A stretch of DNA of 64,000 nt, from positions 1,116,001 to 1,180,000 of the forward strand of contig CM055609.1 in NCBI GenBank assembly GCA_029379385.1, given 5' to 3'. Positions 52,980-64,000 of the stretch are shown piece by piece. Each line of letters starts with the position of its first letter. Positions within the stretch are counted from its first letter, which is position 1. Origin of the DNA: Quillaja saponaria (taxonomy: Eukaryota; Streptophyta; Magnoliopsida; Fabales; Quillajaceae). The translations under genes were made by a program, and so were the position numbers. The notes beneath the pieces were generated by a model. It was given only the letters and a program-made list of their open reading frames with translations. It was not told the origin of the DNA and searched no databases.

Positions 52980-54477
52980 CGTAAATTTTTGTTCTAGGTG
53001 ACAGCGGTGTTATTTAGTCTACGATGGCGTCTGATACTAATAGATTATAGATTTTAGACTCTCTAATTGAGAGCAAAGTTGCTAAGATCAACGGGTACAA
53101 TGCCACTATAATTATTCAAGGATTCTGAGTTTGGAAGGAAACCGGGTGCGTTAGCAAAATGCAAACTTTATTTTTGGTTCAACGAAATTTGCAAACACAA
53201 TTTTATAGCAGAGTTGCTTTAGCGTGAGATGCGAGGGACATGCTGAAAGTGTGGTCTCTGAATTTTTGCTTTCTTTTTTTGTCTTTAGGCCGTGGAATTT
53301 ATTTGCGTTTACGTGACATATTTTTATTTATTTAAAACAAAAATAAAATCACATTATTTGGGGAAAAAGGAGAAGAAAATAAATATAAAAAAAAAAAACA
53401 TTTGGGGGTAAATGTCAGTAGCTTATGTTTTTTTACGAGAAAAAAGATAAAACAGGATTTGATAGCAACCAAACACTACCTAATAATTTACTTGAGGTGG
53501 TAAGCTTCGAATACGTGCTTCCAATTCCAACATATCAATCTTTGTTGTCAGCATCTTCCCAGATATTGGTTCAACTCTTGTGGTTTTACAAGCTACTCAA
53601 ATGTCTATTTAAGTTGAGTAACCTGGAGTTCTCTTGTGGGGGGCATTACTGGCTATCAGTTTGTGAAGCTCAACATCCCTTATATACCTTTCACATAATT
53701 GTGGATATAACAGTACTGATTGAAACTACCATTCGAACCAAAAATGAAATAGCTTTCCCTCTCTTTATCTCCTTCCTCCATTTGTCCAATTCTCCATGGT
53801 GGTTGTTTTAACCTGTCACTCTTACAGAATTGAAATAAAAAGCTAAGTTTCTGATTCAACCACTTACTTAGTGTTCACCACACAGAATTATGGTGGAACA
53901 GATGCAGAAGCTCACATTTTGCATTAATTATCACTTGGACTGGCCTAGATGAACTTAATCTGTTATCGACATGTTGGATTTTTAAACAAAAAGTCATCTG
54001 GAACAAGACAGACACTTCTGGAGTTTTTCAACCTCATCTGAAGGAAGTCAAGGAAGCAATTCCTGTACAGAAGACCCCAATAATCACAATATGATTTGAG
54101 CATATGAGAAACTAATTTTTGTCCATTTAATCATGACTTACAGCACCCCGAAATGTAGTTCAAGTGGTATTGAAATCTGGTCAGGATATTCATATCCAAG
54201 GTTCCAATCACCTTCAAGAGTACTTCGGTATTATTCCCCGTTTCCCCTTCCCACACTTCCCGTCTATTTGGACAAAAAAAAATTACGACTTGAACAATCA
54301 CCAATCCCTACTTTATGAGCTTACAAGATTTTAGTTGGTTGGCTAATAGATATACAGATATTGTAGACAAAGTTATTGAGATTGTTACACCCTGCATCCG
54401 ATTGCAATGATATTATCAGATGTTACTCTAGAGTTCAATTGCAGTAGCAGATATATATATATGCCAAAAAACTCACC
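52980..54477. other. Upstream region of squalene synthase
   Basis: Contains the squalene synthase promoter, then unassigned sequence running to the squalene synthase relic. No coding exon supported. Confidence 0.45.
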
Positions 54478-55805
54478 AGTGAATTACAACATTCTTGCTC
54501 ACTCCCAACTATGTAAAGTTTCCTAATGACTAGCAGAGAAAAGCTGTTACACATGAAGAGGCTTAAGTTCTTGGGTAACCAAAGAAAAATCATGTTAACA
54601 AACCAATTGTTAAGTAGTCCAGAGTCCTTGCAGATTTTCCGTATTGCTTCTAGTCTACTTAATGTTATCGAGGCATTAGGGTCATTTTCTTATCAACCTA
54701 TTGCAACTAATCAAGAATTCAGCAGTAGAAACACAAGGTTGTTGCTCAGAAAAAATATTATTGCGTTAGAATACTTTGAAACTACACTTATTTGGGGTTA
54801 AAGTTGGTTAAACCTAAAAAGGTCAAGCTAGTTTAATAAGAAAACTAGTCTATCCTTCATAACAGGAAAAAAAATCAACAAAGCACCATAAACATCAGAC
54901 ACTGTTCATTTGGAGGAGAACTTGAGCAATAAGACCTATAAATTCCTGGCATGTATGTTAGAGAAAAAGAGCAGAAACCAGTAAGTAATAGTAAAGTCAA
55001 TGATTTATAACATCAATCTACATAATCTTCAATTTTTTGGGCGAAACAAACATAAGGTGAGAGGAAGGGGTTTACGAAATTAATGTTTTTTATGACAGTT
55101 AGCTCACCCATGACTCATTTGGAGCACATCTGAAAACTTCAATCTTATATTGTAGCAGAAAGCTAGAGTGCCAATTGCCTTGACCTGGTGGCAGTGGCGC
55201 ACCCATATCAAAATGCAAATTTGGTTTGTAGACATTGCAATCTGCATCTTTGGCTATACAACCTTACCTGAACTTCATACACATCGCCAAGATGCCAAAT
55301 CCCAGAAAACCTTATGTAAAGGCATATGCCTATATATAATTTGAAGATTATATGAGCAAAATCATTCTATAGCACTACTAAATTATTCATCTATAATAAA
55401 ATTATCGTGAGAAAATTTTATACTTTGTACCAAACCTTTTGTGACCATTTCATTTAAGCTATGCAATGCCTTGATGGAATTCTCATCATACTTAAAGTCT
55501 TGAGGTACACATTGATCAAGGATTTAGAAAACTAGTCCTTGCTTTCAATAGGAATATGAAAGAAATATATAATATTTATATATATATATATGTGGAAATC
55601 AGTCTAGACCAGAACATGTCCAGATAATCATGTATGACATCTGAATATTCTGTGATTCTTTTGAGTAAACCCCACAGCAATGGGGGTTTTGGAGTCTCAA
55701 ATCTTCTGATCCAGAGGCATGCATGGAACAGCTAAACTGTCCTACGGCAACAAGCCCTGCTACATATTGGATATGTTCATCAAACTCATCAATTGTTTCA
55801 AGCTA
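54478..55805 (-). pseudogene. Decayed tandem copy of squalene synthase (exons 6-12 relics)
   Basis: Relics appear in the order of the intact gene, with introns retained, so this is a tandem genomic copy and not a retrocopy. Exon 6 relic about 55800-55670: LETIDEFDEHIQYVAGLVAV, then shifted. Exon 7 about 55660-55605: only traces around the second Asp-rich motif, which is destroyed. Exon 8 about 55505-55430: DFKYDENSIKALHSLNEMVT. Exon 9 about 55190-55100: AIGTLAFCYN, then a frameshift before IEVF. Exon 10 about 54940-54870: SVSDVYGAL. Exon 11 about 54700-54605: [20 protein letters not shown], then DSGLLN. Exon 12 about 54530-54478: KLYIVGSEQ. Exons 1-5 and 13 were not found. It cannot encode an enzyme. 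Confidence 0.88.
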
Positions 55806-56640
55806 CCAGCAAGACAATGATCAAGTTTAGGACTTCGGACTTCCTGCATAATATTGTAGCTTCATCAATATAATACTTGTTATAAAAGTGCACTCCTTAT
55901 CAGGGATGAGAACAAAATTGAAAGTTTACACGTGAGCAAATGGGATGACAAAACCAACGATGGATACTAGCTGATGAGTAAAAGTATTTGTTTGCTTCTG
56001 CATTTGTGATGTAGTTGTTTTGTGTCCTGATTCCTAAATAGTCTTGAACTCTGATCTCTTACATGTTACAATGATGCAAGTCAGGTTCAGATGAATGAAA
56101 TAAAAATTTGACATTGGTATTAAACCTTGACGATTTTGTGGTGTCATCATACATAAAATCATGTTTATTCTAAAACTAAATAAGAATCCATCCAAATAAT
56201 TAACACTTGGGCAAAGTATAATTTAACCAAATTAAATGTGTCAATTAGCTTAACAAATCTCCTGTCATTAGGACATGAGATTCAATCCATTCTTCATCTA
56301 TGATAAGAATTTTAAAAAAGAGAAATGCTAACTCTCATTATGCAGCTTTTAGTCTCATCAACCAAAAAAACAAGTTTTTAGCAACAAAATGTTAATGTGA
56401 TAATTCCTACCTTACAGAGATTTAAAAAAAAAAAAAAAAAAACAGAAGTGTCATCTACCCGCCAGAAGAGAAGAGCCGCCGACCGTCCACCTCATGCAAA
56501 TTTCAACTATTTTTGGCTAGCGGTTTGGCTTTGTCACGTCCTTTACAAAACAAAACAAACAACTGGTTTCTTTCCCTTCCTACACGCACGCGGTCTCCTT
56601 TTCTCCACTTTACTTGGACGGAACTTTCTGTTTCTTCCAC
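55806..56640. other. Intergenic, promoter side of the MATE gene
   Basis: Sequence between the squalene synthase relic and the MATE start. An A18 run lies near 56420. Exons 1-5 of the relic would be expected here but I cannot recognise them. Confidence 0.45.
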
Positions 56641-56665
56641 CTCCTGAAAGAAAGAGAAAAAGAAA

Positions 56666-59600
56666 ATGGAATTCAGAATCCTAGAAGCTCCAGCGCGCAT
56701 TTTTCATACACCAATCCGCAGAAACCCTTGTCAGATATCAACTTCTCAATCTTCAGGCTTCTTCAACAATCACTTACCCCTCTCTTCGTTTACACCTCAG
56801 TTTCATAATTTTCTTTTTCCTTCAAATTTATGCCTTTCCGCACCTAGAATCCATCGGAATAGGTTTGTGACCAGTTGCATAGCCCCTAGCGAAGAGGTAA
56901 TCGATGATATACCCGAAACTAGTGAAAATGGTGGTAAAGTCAATGTGGATTTTGAAGAAGAGGAAGAAGAAGAAATGGTGAAAAGGGTGGAGAAAGGAGA
57001 ACTGGGAAATCAGACTCTATGGAATCAGATGAAGGATATTGTAATGTTTGCTGGACCAGCAACGGGTCTTTGGATTTGCGCGCCATTGATGAGTCTCATT
57101 GACACGGCAGTTATTGGTCAGGGAAGCTCAATTGAGCTTGCAGCTTTAGGTACTGAGTCTTCTACCTGTGACTCTTTCATTATTATTAGTTATTACTATT
57201 ATTTCTTGATTATTCTTTTTTTCCAATCATATAGGGGCTGACCCTTTTAAGTAAGCGGTGAACTGATTTCACTTTGAATTTTGATGAGCAGGTCCTGCAA
57301 CAGTTGTTTGTGATTATATGAGTTATGTATTCATGTTTCTCTCAATTGCTACTTCGAATATGGTTGCCACTGCCCTCGCTAGACAGGTTAGATTCTTCTT
57401 AATAGATAAAGGGCGGTATTTTTTCTTTGTTAGGATGATCCATGCATGTTTCTACAACTTATCAAAGGGTTTGGTTTATTAATGCCATAGAAGAAGTGAT
57501 CTAGAACTAGAATGGATTTAGAGAGAGAGACAGAGAGGCAAAAATATCAGTAACTCAATTTATCATCAAAGCAAAACTAAAAATGAAGTACATAATAATC
57601 TCCTAATATTGGCAAAAATCTTTTCTAATGCTCCTAGGACCTGCAACCCTGACTTTAATCCAACGAGTCTTAAATTGAAAAGAAATCCCAGTCAATCCTA
57701 TTCTCTAATCATGATAAATCAATAATTTCAAATAACTTATTAAACCCTAGTTAGAGCAAATCCCTAATGACCCTAATGATTAGAATTGCATAGATATATA
57801 ATTCAATTTATGTAAACACCAAGTTCCTAAGAGTTAAAATAATTACAGATCTCATCAATTAACTTGTTGTATTCTCCACCATGAAGTGTCCTGATCTCAT
57901 TGTTGCTCACTGTTATAGCTAGTATATAAGGTCAACAGATCAATCCAACAGGTGCAGAATTGGTTAGTTGGTATATTTTGTTGGTATTCCTCATTTTTTT
58001 TATTGTGAAGTTATACAGTATAATCTAGTCTTATTGTCTCATTACTACATATAATCATACCATGGCCACTGCTTTATAGATTCATAATTTCAATAGGAAA
58101 AATCATGCAAATCTTGTCCTTTTTGGTATTCATAATTTATTTTATCTTTCCCTTTCTGCAGTTCTATCACACATATATAATCTTATCTTCTGGGTACAGG
58201 ACAGAAAACAAGTCCAGCATCACATATCCATCTTGCTTTTTGTTGGATTAACTTGTGGCTTCTTCATGCTCTTGTTCACAAAATTCTTGGGTTCGTGGAC
58301 ACTTACTGGTAATGGAATTGTTACATCTCTTGGACTCTTTTTACTTTTACAGAAAGATAGAAAGCTTGCTCATTTCTGACTATTTGGACTTAAAATTTGT
58401 AGGCTTTCACCATTTTCTCTTTAACAAGAATTTCCTGATGCAGAAAACATATCAGAGCCCCAGAGGCAATCCTATGACTTATGAATTTGATATTTACATA
58501 TTTTTTCAGCTTTTACTGGACCGCAGAATGTAGATCTAGTACCTGCAGCAAACACATATGTTCAGGTTCATTTTTTTTTTTTCTCGTGTACCTTGGTGCA
58601 AGTAAAGAAAGGTTGCACCTTGTGGTCCATGTAATTAGTAAATTTTGTCAATAACAAAATCAATTCACAGAAGGGATTGGATTGAGCTGAACTTGAAGAT
58701 TTCATTATTTCTCTCGTTTTCTTTCCTCTTTATATTATACAGAGATATTCCATTGGCATTATCTTCGTAAGGGAGTAACTTCATCACTCTGTTCTGCCAT
58801 TATTTACTTTCTGCAAATAATGAAGCCATCTACTAATGAATTGGTAGAAAAGTAGTAGTTGAATGAGATTTCTCTTCTGTCTGTATTTGTGATCCTTATG
58901 ATATATCATTTATTGCTTCTGTTTAATGTTTATCTATGACTACCGAAATTAGTAGAATAATTTCCCTTTGATCTTAGCTATAATATTCTCCACTGCTTGA
59001 TTTGTCATGATGACTTTTCAGTTGAGCAGCATCTCATTTTTTTTTGTTAGATTCGAGGCTTAGCATGGCCTGCAATTCTTGTTGGATGGGTTGCTCAGAG
59101 TGCAAGGTACAAATTTGCTAATATGTTTCTGCTTCTCATATATGAGTTTTTGGAGTGAGAATTTGCAAATGGGCTGTCTCTGCATGCCATTGGTGATGAA
59201 CTTGTTTTTATATTTCCTTCAAAAAATTTGGCTCAAAACAATTGCATTGCTGTTCTTAGGTTTTGTAATGTTGATGGTTTTGAACACACACAAAGAGAGA
59301 GCAATTAGGTATTAGTTATTAGTTAGTTTCACATAACTCATTAGGTCTACCCTCTTTTTCTTTTTCTTTTTCCTTAACTTTTTTTTCCATGTATTTGAAT
59401 TTTGACCTAAAGGATGCCATACACATTGGTTGCTCCCTTCAAATTTTCTCCTAATGTACTAATTTATTTTCACAGTCTTGGCATGAAAGATTCCTGGGGA
59501 CCCTTAAAGGCTTTGGCTGTTTCCAGTGTCATAAATGGCATCGGCGATGTAATTCTTTGCAGCTTGCTTGGCTATGGTATTGCTGGGGCTGCATGGGCGA

Positions 59601-62235
59601 CGATGGCATCACAAGTATGCCAATGATCCTCGCATTACACATTAGATAAAATGCGTAATTTTGCGAACTCTTGAACCCTCAATGTACTCAAATTAATTTT
59701 TACTTGGTTTCCTCTTGCATCACTGATTTTAGGTTGTTGCTGCTTATATGATGATTGAAGCTCTAAATAAAAAAGGATACAATGCGTTTGCTATTGCCAT
59801 CCCCTCACCTGAGGAACTTTTGAAAATACTTGGACTTGCTGCTCCATTATTTGTGACAATGATGTCAAAGGTTGCATTCATTATTTTACTCTACTAAGTA
59901 GCTTTGTCTTATCTCATTTTCTCATCTCTATAGAACTGACTTTATAATGTTTTAGGTGGCTTTCTACTCACTCCTTGTCTATTTTGCTACATCAATGGGT
60001 ACACACACAATGGCTGCTCATCAAGTCAGTTTTACTCTGTTCCAATGTTGTAACTTTCATGCCTGCTTTGCTTCGTACCTATAGAAGACTAAAAGTTCTT
60101 TGCATTGCTAATAAATTTTAATTCAGGTCATGGTTCAAACCTTCTGCATGTGTACAGTATGGGGTGAACCTCTCTCTCAAACGGCTCAAACATTTATGCC
60201 AGAATTAATAGGCGGGGTTAATCGAAGTTTGGCAAAGGTTAGTTGCTCATTTTAAGTGCTGCTACACTATATCATTTATGAAATCCAACGACCTCATTCT
60301 CTATCTCTCCATGTGTATACACACGAATTTCACTTCACTTACAGACAAGATCAGCTTTTTAATTAAGGATGGAAACTGTTAATATAATGCCCCCTTTGCA
60401 ACCAATTGAAGGCACAAAATCCATCTGTACATCAGCATTTCTCTATTGGTCTCAAACATTCATGTCATAACAGGCTCGCATGCTACTCAAGTCACTGGTA
60501 ATTATCGGAGCAATAATTGGATTGATGTTAGGCATTGTTGGAACATCTGTTCCTTGGTTTTTACCCAACATCTTTACACCTGATCAGAACGTCATTCAGC
60601 AGGTCAGTTCTTGCATCTCAATTTCAGTCGGTGTCTGTATTCCATCTCTAATTTCTTTATCTACAATTTCATGACATATTAATATATTATAAACAACCCT
60701 ATGATTTCACAAGTAATGGGAACATTTTGTGTCTGTATGCTTTTTCCTGTCACACCTGTCTTCATTTTGATGCTTTATGTCTCAGTAGATTGCCACTGTT
60801 CAACATGTGAGTTCTATTGAATTTGTTCAGATGCCATTCAAGTTATTGTATCTGTAACTCCAAAAAAAAAATATTTACTGCTGCTGAAGTATTAAAACTT
60901 GGACAATATTTTTTTTCCTGGTTATATCAATTATTATTTTGTATTGTATACTTTATGTGTCACACGTATAAGTGAAGGATGGGTGAGATGACATATACTA
61001 CAAATGACGCATTTATCATTTAATCAATACTAGTTAACAAAAAAGTGATTATTCTTGTGTTCCCTGCAGATGCACGGGGTGTTGATTCCATACTTTATAG
61101 CACTAGCTGTGACACCCCCCCACTCATAGCCTTGAGGGAACACTGCTGGTATGTTGGTTCAATTTCCTTTTCAAACTAGACAAAATGGTAAATTCATTCA
61201 ATTGAGAAATCCAAATTACTACCAGTTGAGAAGGACTGCATATCAAACTAATGGAGTAAAGCATCAACATAAACACCAACTTCTAGAGGCAGAGAATAGA
61301 TAGGGCAATGCCACATCTTTTACTTCTATTCTTGCCTATTAGAATATAGCTACTCACATCTCTCTAACCATCTGAGCCACCATGTCGAGGAAAAGAGCAG
61401 TGTTTTCTTATGCACCTGCTTTGCAAGAACTAAGGAAATTATCTGCTAATTGAGCTCTTCTAATAAGAGGGTTGGGCATCATTTCGTGATTCTTTAATGG
61501 ACAAACAAGTTGTTGCAGTGAAATAAGCCTCCTGAATATATTGCCTAACCTTTAAGATCCTCTCTTCAAGTGTTTGAGAAAACTGCTACGGCAGTCTTTT
61601 GAACTTCTATTTATTTACTTGTATTTAACTTGCTCAACAAGATGTCTGTCTGCTTATTTTAGATGTATACTTTAATTTGAATGATGGCACTAGCAGAGTC
61701 ATGATTGACTATAGGATGCAATTCTCCAATTTGATGTGCTTAATAATTGTTTGACAATAAAGAACTCACATGAAACTATATTTGTATTCTAGTTTCATGG
61801 CATCTGTTTGTTTATGCAGGCTGGACGGGATCTACGATTTCTTAGTTTGTCAATGAGTGGATGCTTTACTCTCGGTGCACTTCTTCTGTTGGTAGAGATC
61901 TGCATTCCTTGATCTCTGGTGCATGAAATCAATATTACTGTTACCCATCTTGCATTAACTGGTTCCTTCTGTATGTCTGTCCAGATTGTTAGCAATATAT
62001 ATGGTTTGCCTGGCTGCTGGTATGCACTTGCAGGATTCCAGTGGGTAAGGCTACCATCTCTAAATCACAAAAAAAATTATTTCTTTGAATTTTCTTAATA
62101 AGCAACTCCCCTTACCCTCATTTTTATGGTTAGGCTCGTTTTCTACTGGCTCTTGGGCGCCTTCTTTCTCCCAATGGCATACTATATTCTGAAGATTTGG
62201 GTCGGTACAAGTTGGAAAAACTGAGGACTGCATAG
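56666..62235 (+). CDS. Chloroplast MATE transporter, EDS5/DTX46-type, with a one-base frameshift in exon 11
   Basis: MATE family carrier of the EDS5/DTX46-47 branch; EDS5 in Arabidopsis exports isochorismate from plastids for salicylic acid synthesis. Fourteen exons: 56666-57149, 57292-57386, 58200-58308, 58510-58565, 59051-59106, 59476-59614, 59733-59870, 59956-60024, 60127-60237, 60474-60602, 61070-61148, 61820-61891, 61985-62044, 62134-62235. The N-terminus ([20 protein letters not shown]) is a transit peptide, followed by an acidic linker ([18 protein letters not shown]) and about 12 membrane segments. Family blocks: [54 protein letters not shown]. In exon 11 a run of seven C (61115-61121) puts the expected [12 protein letters not shown] out of frame, with a TAG soon after. 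Six C would restore it, giving 565 residues with all later phases matching. Probably a base error or a recent null allele. Confidence 0.92.
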
Positions 62236-64000
62236 TTTAGGAATTCATATTAGCCTACATGTTACCAGAAATGGCATATGTAGCAAAAGAAGTACAATGT
62301 CATATTCTTTGTTGCCTTATCTAGCTAAAGCATGGATAAGGTACTTTGCAATTTGACTCATTGGTCATTTGTAATGCTTGTTCCATAATTCAAAACAATC
62401 TCGTAAATATTATGGCTCTGTACCTGTTACGTATTCCTTTTACTTTAAATGCGCGTCTAAGTAACAATAGCTTCCCATAGAGTAGAAAGACAATAGCTTG
62501 CCATAGAGTAGAAAGATACCCAGCGGCAACTATTTGCTGATTTAAAAATAAAAATATTTTCAAAGACAGTGTGTTCCATATTGCTATTATCTCTGGTCAA
62601 TTTCCATTCTAAATCGACTATCTAAAATGAAACTGAGCTTGGACGTTCAAAAAGGGCATGGTTGATATTAAAAATGCCAATAGATTCACCGCTTGTGCAT
62701 GAAATCACTTCTTCGTCTCAAAGCACAAGCACCCTCACTTTGAGCTATAGTAGTTAATAGCTTCATAAATTAAAAGTCCCACAATGTTTTAAAATTAGAG
62801 CGCACAAAGATTTTAGGACTTAAATTGCATCTTCAAGTCCATCAATCTAATTTCACTATTCAGAAGCAATGGCAGATAAAAGTAGCTTCCATGTTCATCT
62901 AGTGCTCCAAGCCACCAAACCTTGTTCTGGAGTTCGTTATGATATCTGCCATTGGGCGCATGCACCTTCTATCAGCTAAAACATTATCTGCATCCCAAAT
63001 TAATTCTGCCATGAAAAAGTATGAAATTTTATGATGAGAATCCAGCTTCCGTGCATGCATTGCCCCAGTCATTTTTAATCTACGCAATGATAGTCCTAAC
63101 ACTATTCCATGAGGTAATCATAGCCTGCTGCTCCTACGACGACCATGCCGAGATGACCCTGGCTCTCGTTCTTTACTCTGCATTTTATGGAAGATCATTT
63201 CAGAAGTTCAGCAAAAGGCAGTAAGCCAACAACGTTTTCTGCACAAAATAATTAACTCTGAAAGAAACTGTACTCATATTTAGTTTCCAATGTTTGGTTT
63301 GTATGAATTCTGTTGTTTTAATGCATTCCTAATTGACGAAAAAGATAAAGAAACTGTACTTCAAAGTGTTTTTCTTTTAGCTTGTTTACCAGCAATGTGA
63401 ATTGTTTTCTCACAAAAACATTACAGGCAGGCTTCTTTTTCTCTTCTGCTTTCAACTTGGTCAGGCTGGGTCTGTATCAATCACTGTTTGACCAATTTGA
63501 CCAAGAACCACTGAACCAGTTGCTTCTTCCAGCTGCTTCACCACATAATCTAACTCACCCGGACAGGTTCTGTGTATTTTAATCTGAATATGTTACCCAA
63601 ATTGATAATACAAATTAGCAGCATCCAAAACAGCTCATAGTTCTATATGCATATATATAACAATTAAAGAAAAACAAAAAAGGTTCTAGGTCCTTAGTTC
63701 TTTATACATTTATTAGCAGCATCCAAAATATATGAGAATTTTGGTAATGCATATATCTCTTCCCCACATGTATAATGAATAATGACAGAAATTTCTTTAC
63801 CACTTTTGAAAAATAGATGCAAAAGTTTTGTCTGCATCTTCCAGTCAAGGCTCAATACAGTGTGATGAAGTTTATGATGTTCAAACCAACATACAAATTG
63901 GTTCGAGATCGGATATACAGACTACAGTCACAATGGGAATGCGTTTAAGGCCAGTATAATAATACTAAACTCTAATGTTTTCTAGCAAACTGAGACTCTG
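62236..64000. other. Intergenic to window end; no gene seen
   Basis: 3' flank of the MATE gene, then AT-rich DNA. A 26-bp tandem repeat lies at 62464-62515 (acaatagcttcccatagagt and near copy). Minus-strand frame 62899-63102 and plus-strand frame 63382-63582 are open but show no recognisable family. Confidence 0.5.

Noticed and set aside
62899..63102. Minus-strand frame containing MAELIWDADNVLADRRCM
   Set aside because: Reads somewhat like protein, but there is no family match I know, no flanking exons and no splice support.

Overview
The window is nuclear genomic DNA of a flowering plant. The evidence is spliced genes with GT-AG introns and AT-rich intergenic DNA, a chloroplast-targeted aldolase, a family 9 endoglucanase, a plant-type subtilase, a chloroplast MATE carrier and a nuclear tRNA-Glu. 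Protein details fit a eudicot, probably a rosid, but the species cannot be read from the sequence. No organised bacterial, viral or CRISPR-type system is present.

Layout. 0.07-0.33 kb: mitochondrial ribosomal protein bTHXm/S31 (+), with a frameshift near its end. 1.6-2.2 kb: an unassigned hydrophobic reading frame. 2.8-5.5 kb: complex I subunit B22/NDUFB9 (-), with a small frame-breaking deletion in exon 1 and two candidate last exons. 6.5-8.5 kb: plastid fructose-bisphosphate aldolase (-). 9.2-10.8 kb: an acidic protein of unknown function (-). 10.95 kb: tRNA-Glu(CTC) (-). 11.8-14.2 kb: secreted GH9 endoglucanase (-). 15.4-18.3 kb: a conserved plant protein with a CxxC motif (+). 19.1-19.7 kb: a foldback MITE-like element. 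20.1-22.9 kb: FMP32/MCUR1-like mitochondrial coiled-coil membrane protein (+). 22.9-27.0 kb: gene-poor, repeat-bearing DNA. 27.0-28.1 kb: GATA zinc-finger transcription factor (-). 30.3-31.1 kb: a recent 373-bp tandem duplication. 31.6-36.4 kb: intact 11-exon subtilisin-like protease of the SBT3 type (-). 39.7-43.6 kb: SH3P-type BAR/SH3 protein (+). 45.2-52.9 kb: 13-exon squalene synthase (-), with two hAT-like insertions in its introns and one GC-AG intron. 54.5-55.8 kb: decayed tandem copy of squalene synthase (-). 56.7-62.2 kb: EDS5/DTX46-type chloroplast MATE transporter (+), with a one-base frameshift in a C7 run. 62.2-64 kb: no gene seen.

The genes are ordinary, independently transcribed nuclear genes and do not form a pathway cluster. 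Loose themes are mitochondrial function (S31, B22, FMP32), plastid function (aldolase, MATE), the cell surface (endoglucanase, subtilase) and membrane lipid or trafficking (squalene synthase, SH3P). The notable content is structural: three otherwise conserved genes have broken frames, a squalene synthase tandem copy has decayed, non-autonomous transposons sit in introns, a terminal exon is duplicated, and there are several young tandem duplications. All exon joins were derived by hand from splice signals, reading phase and family conservation.
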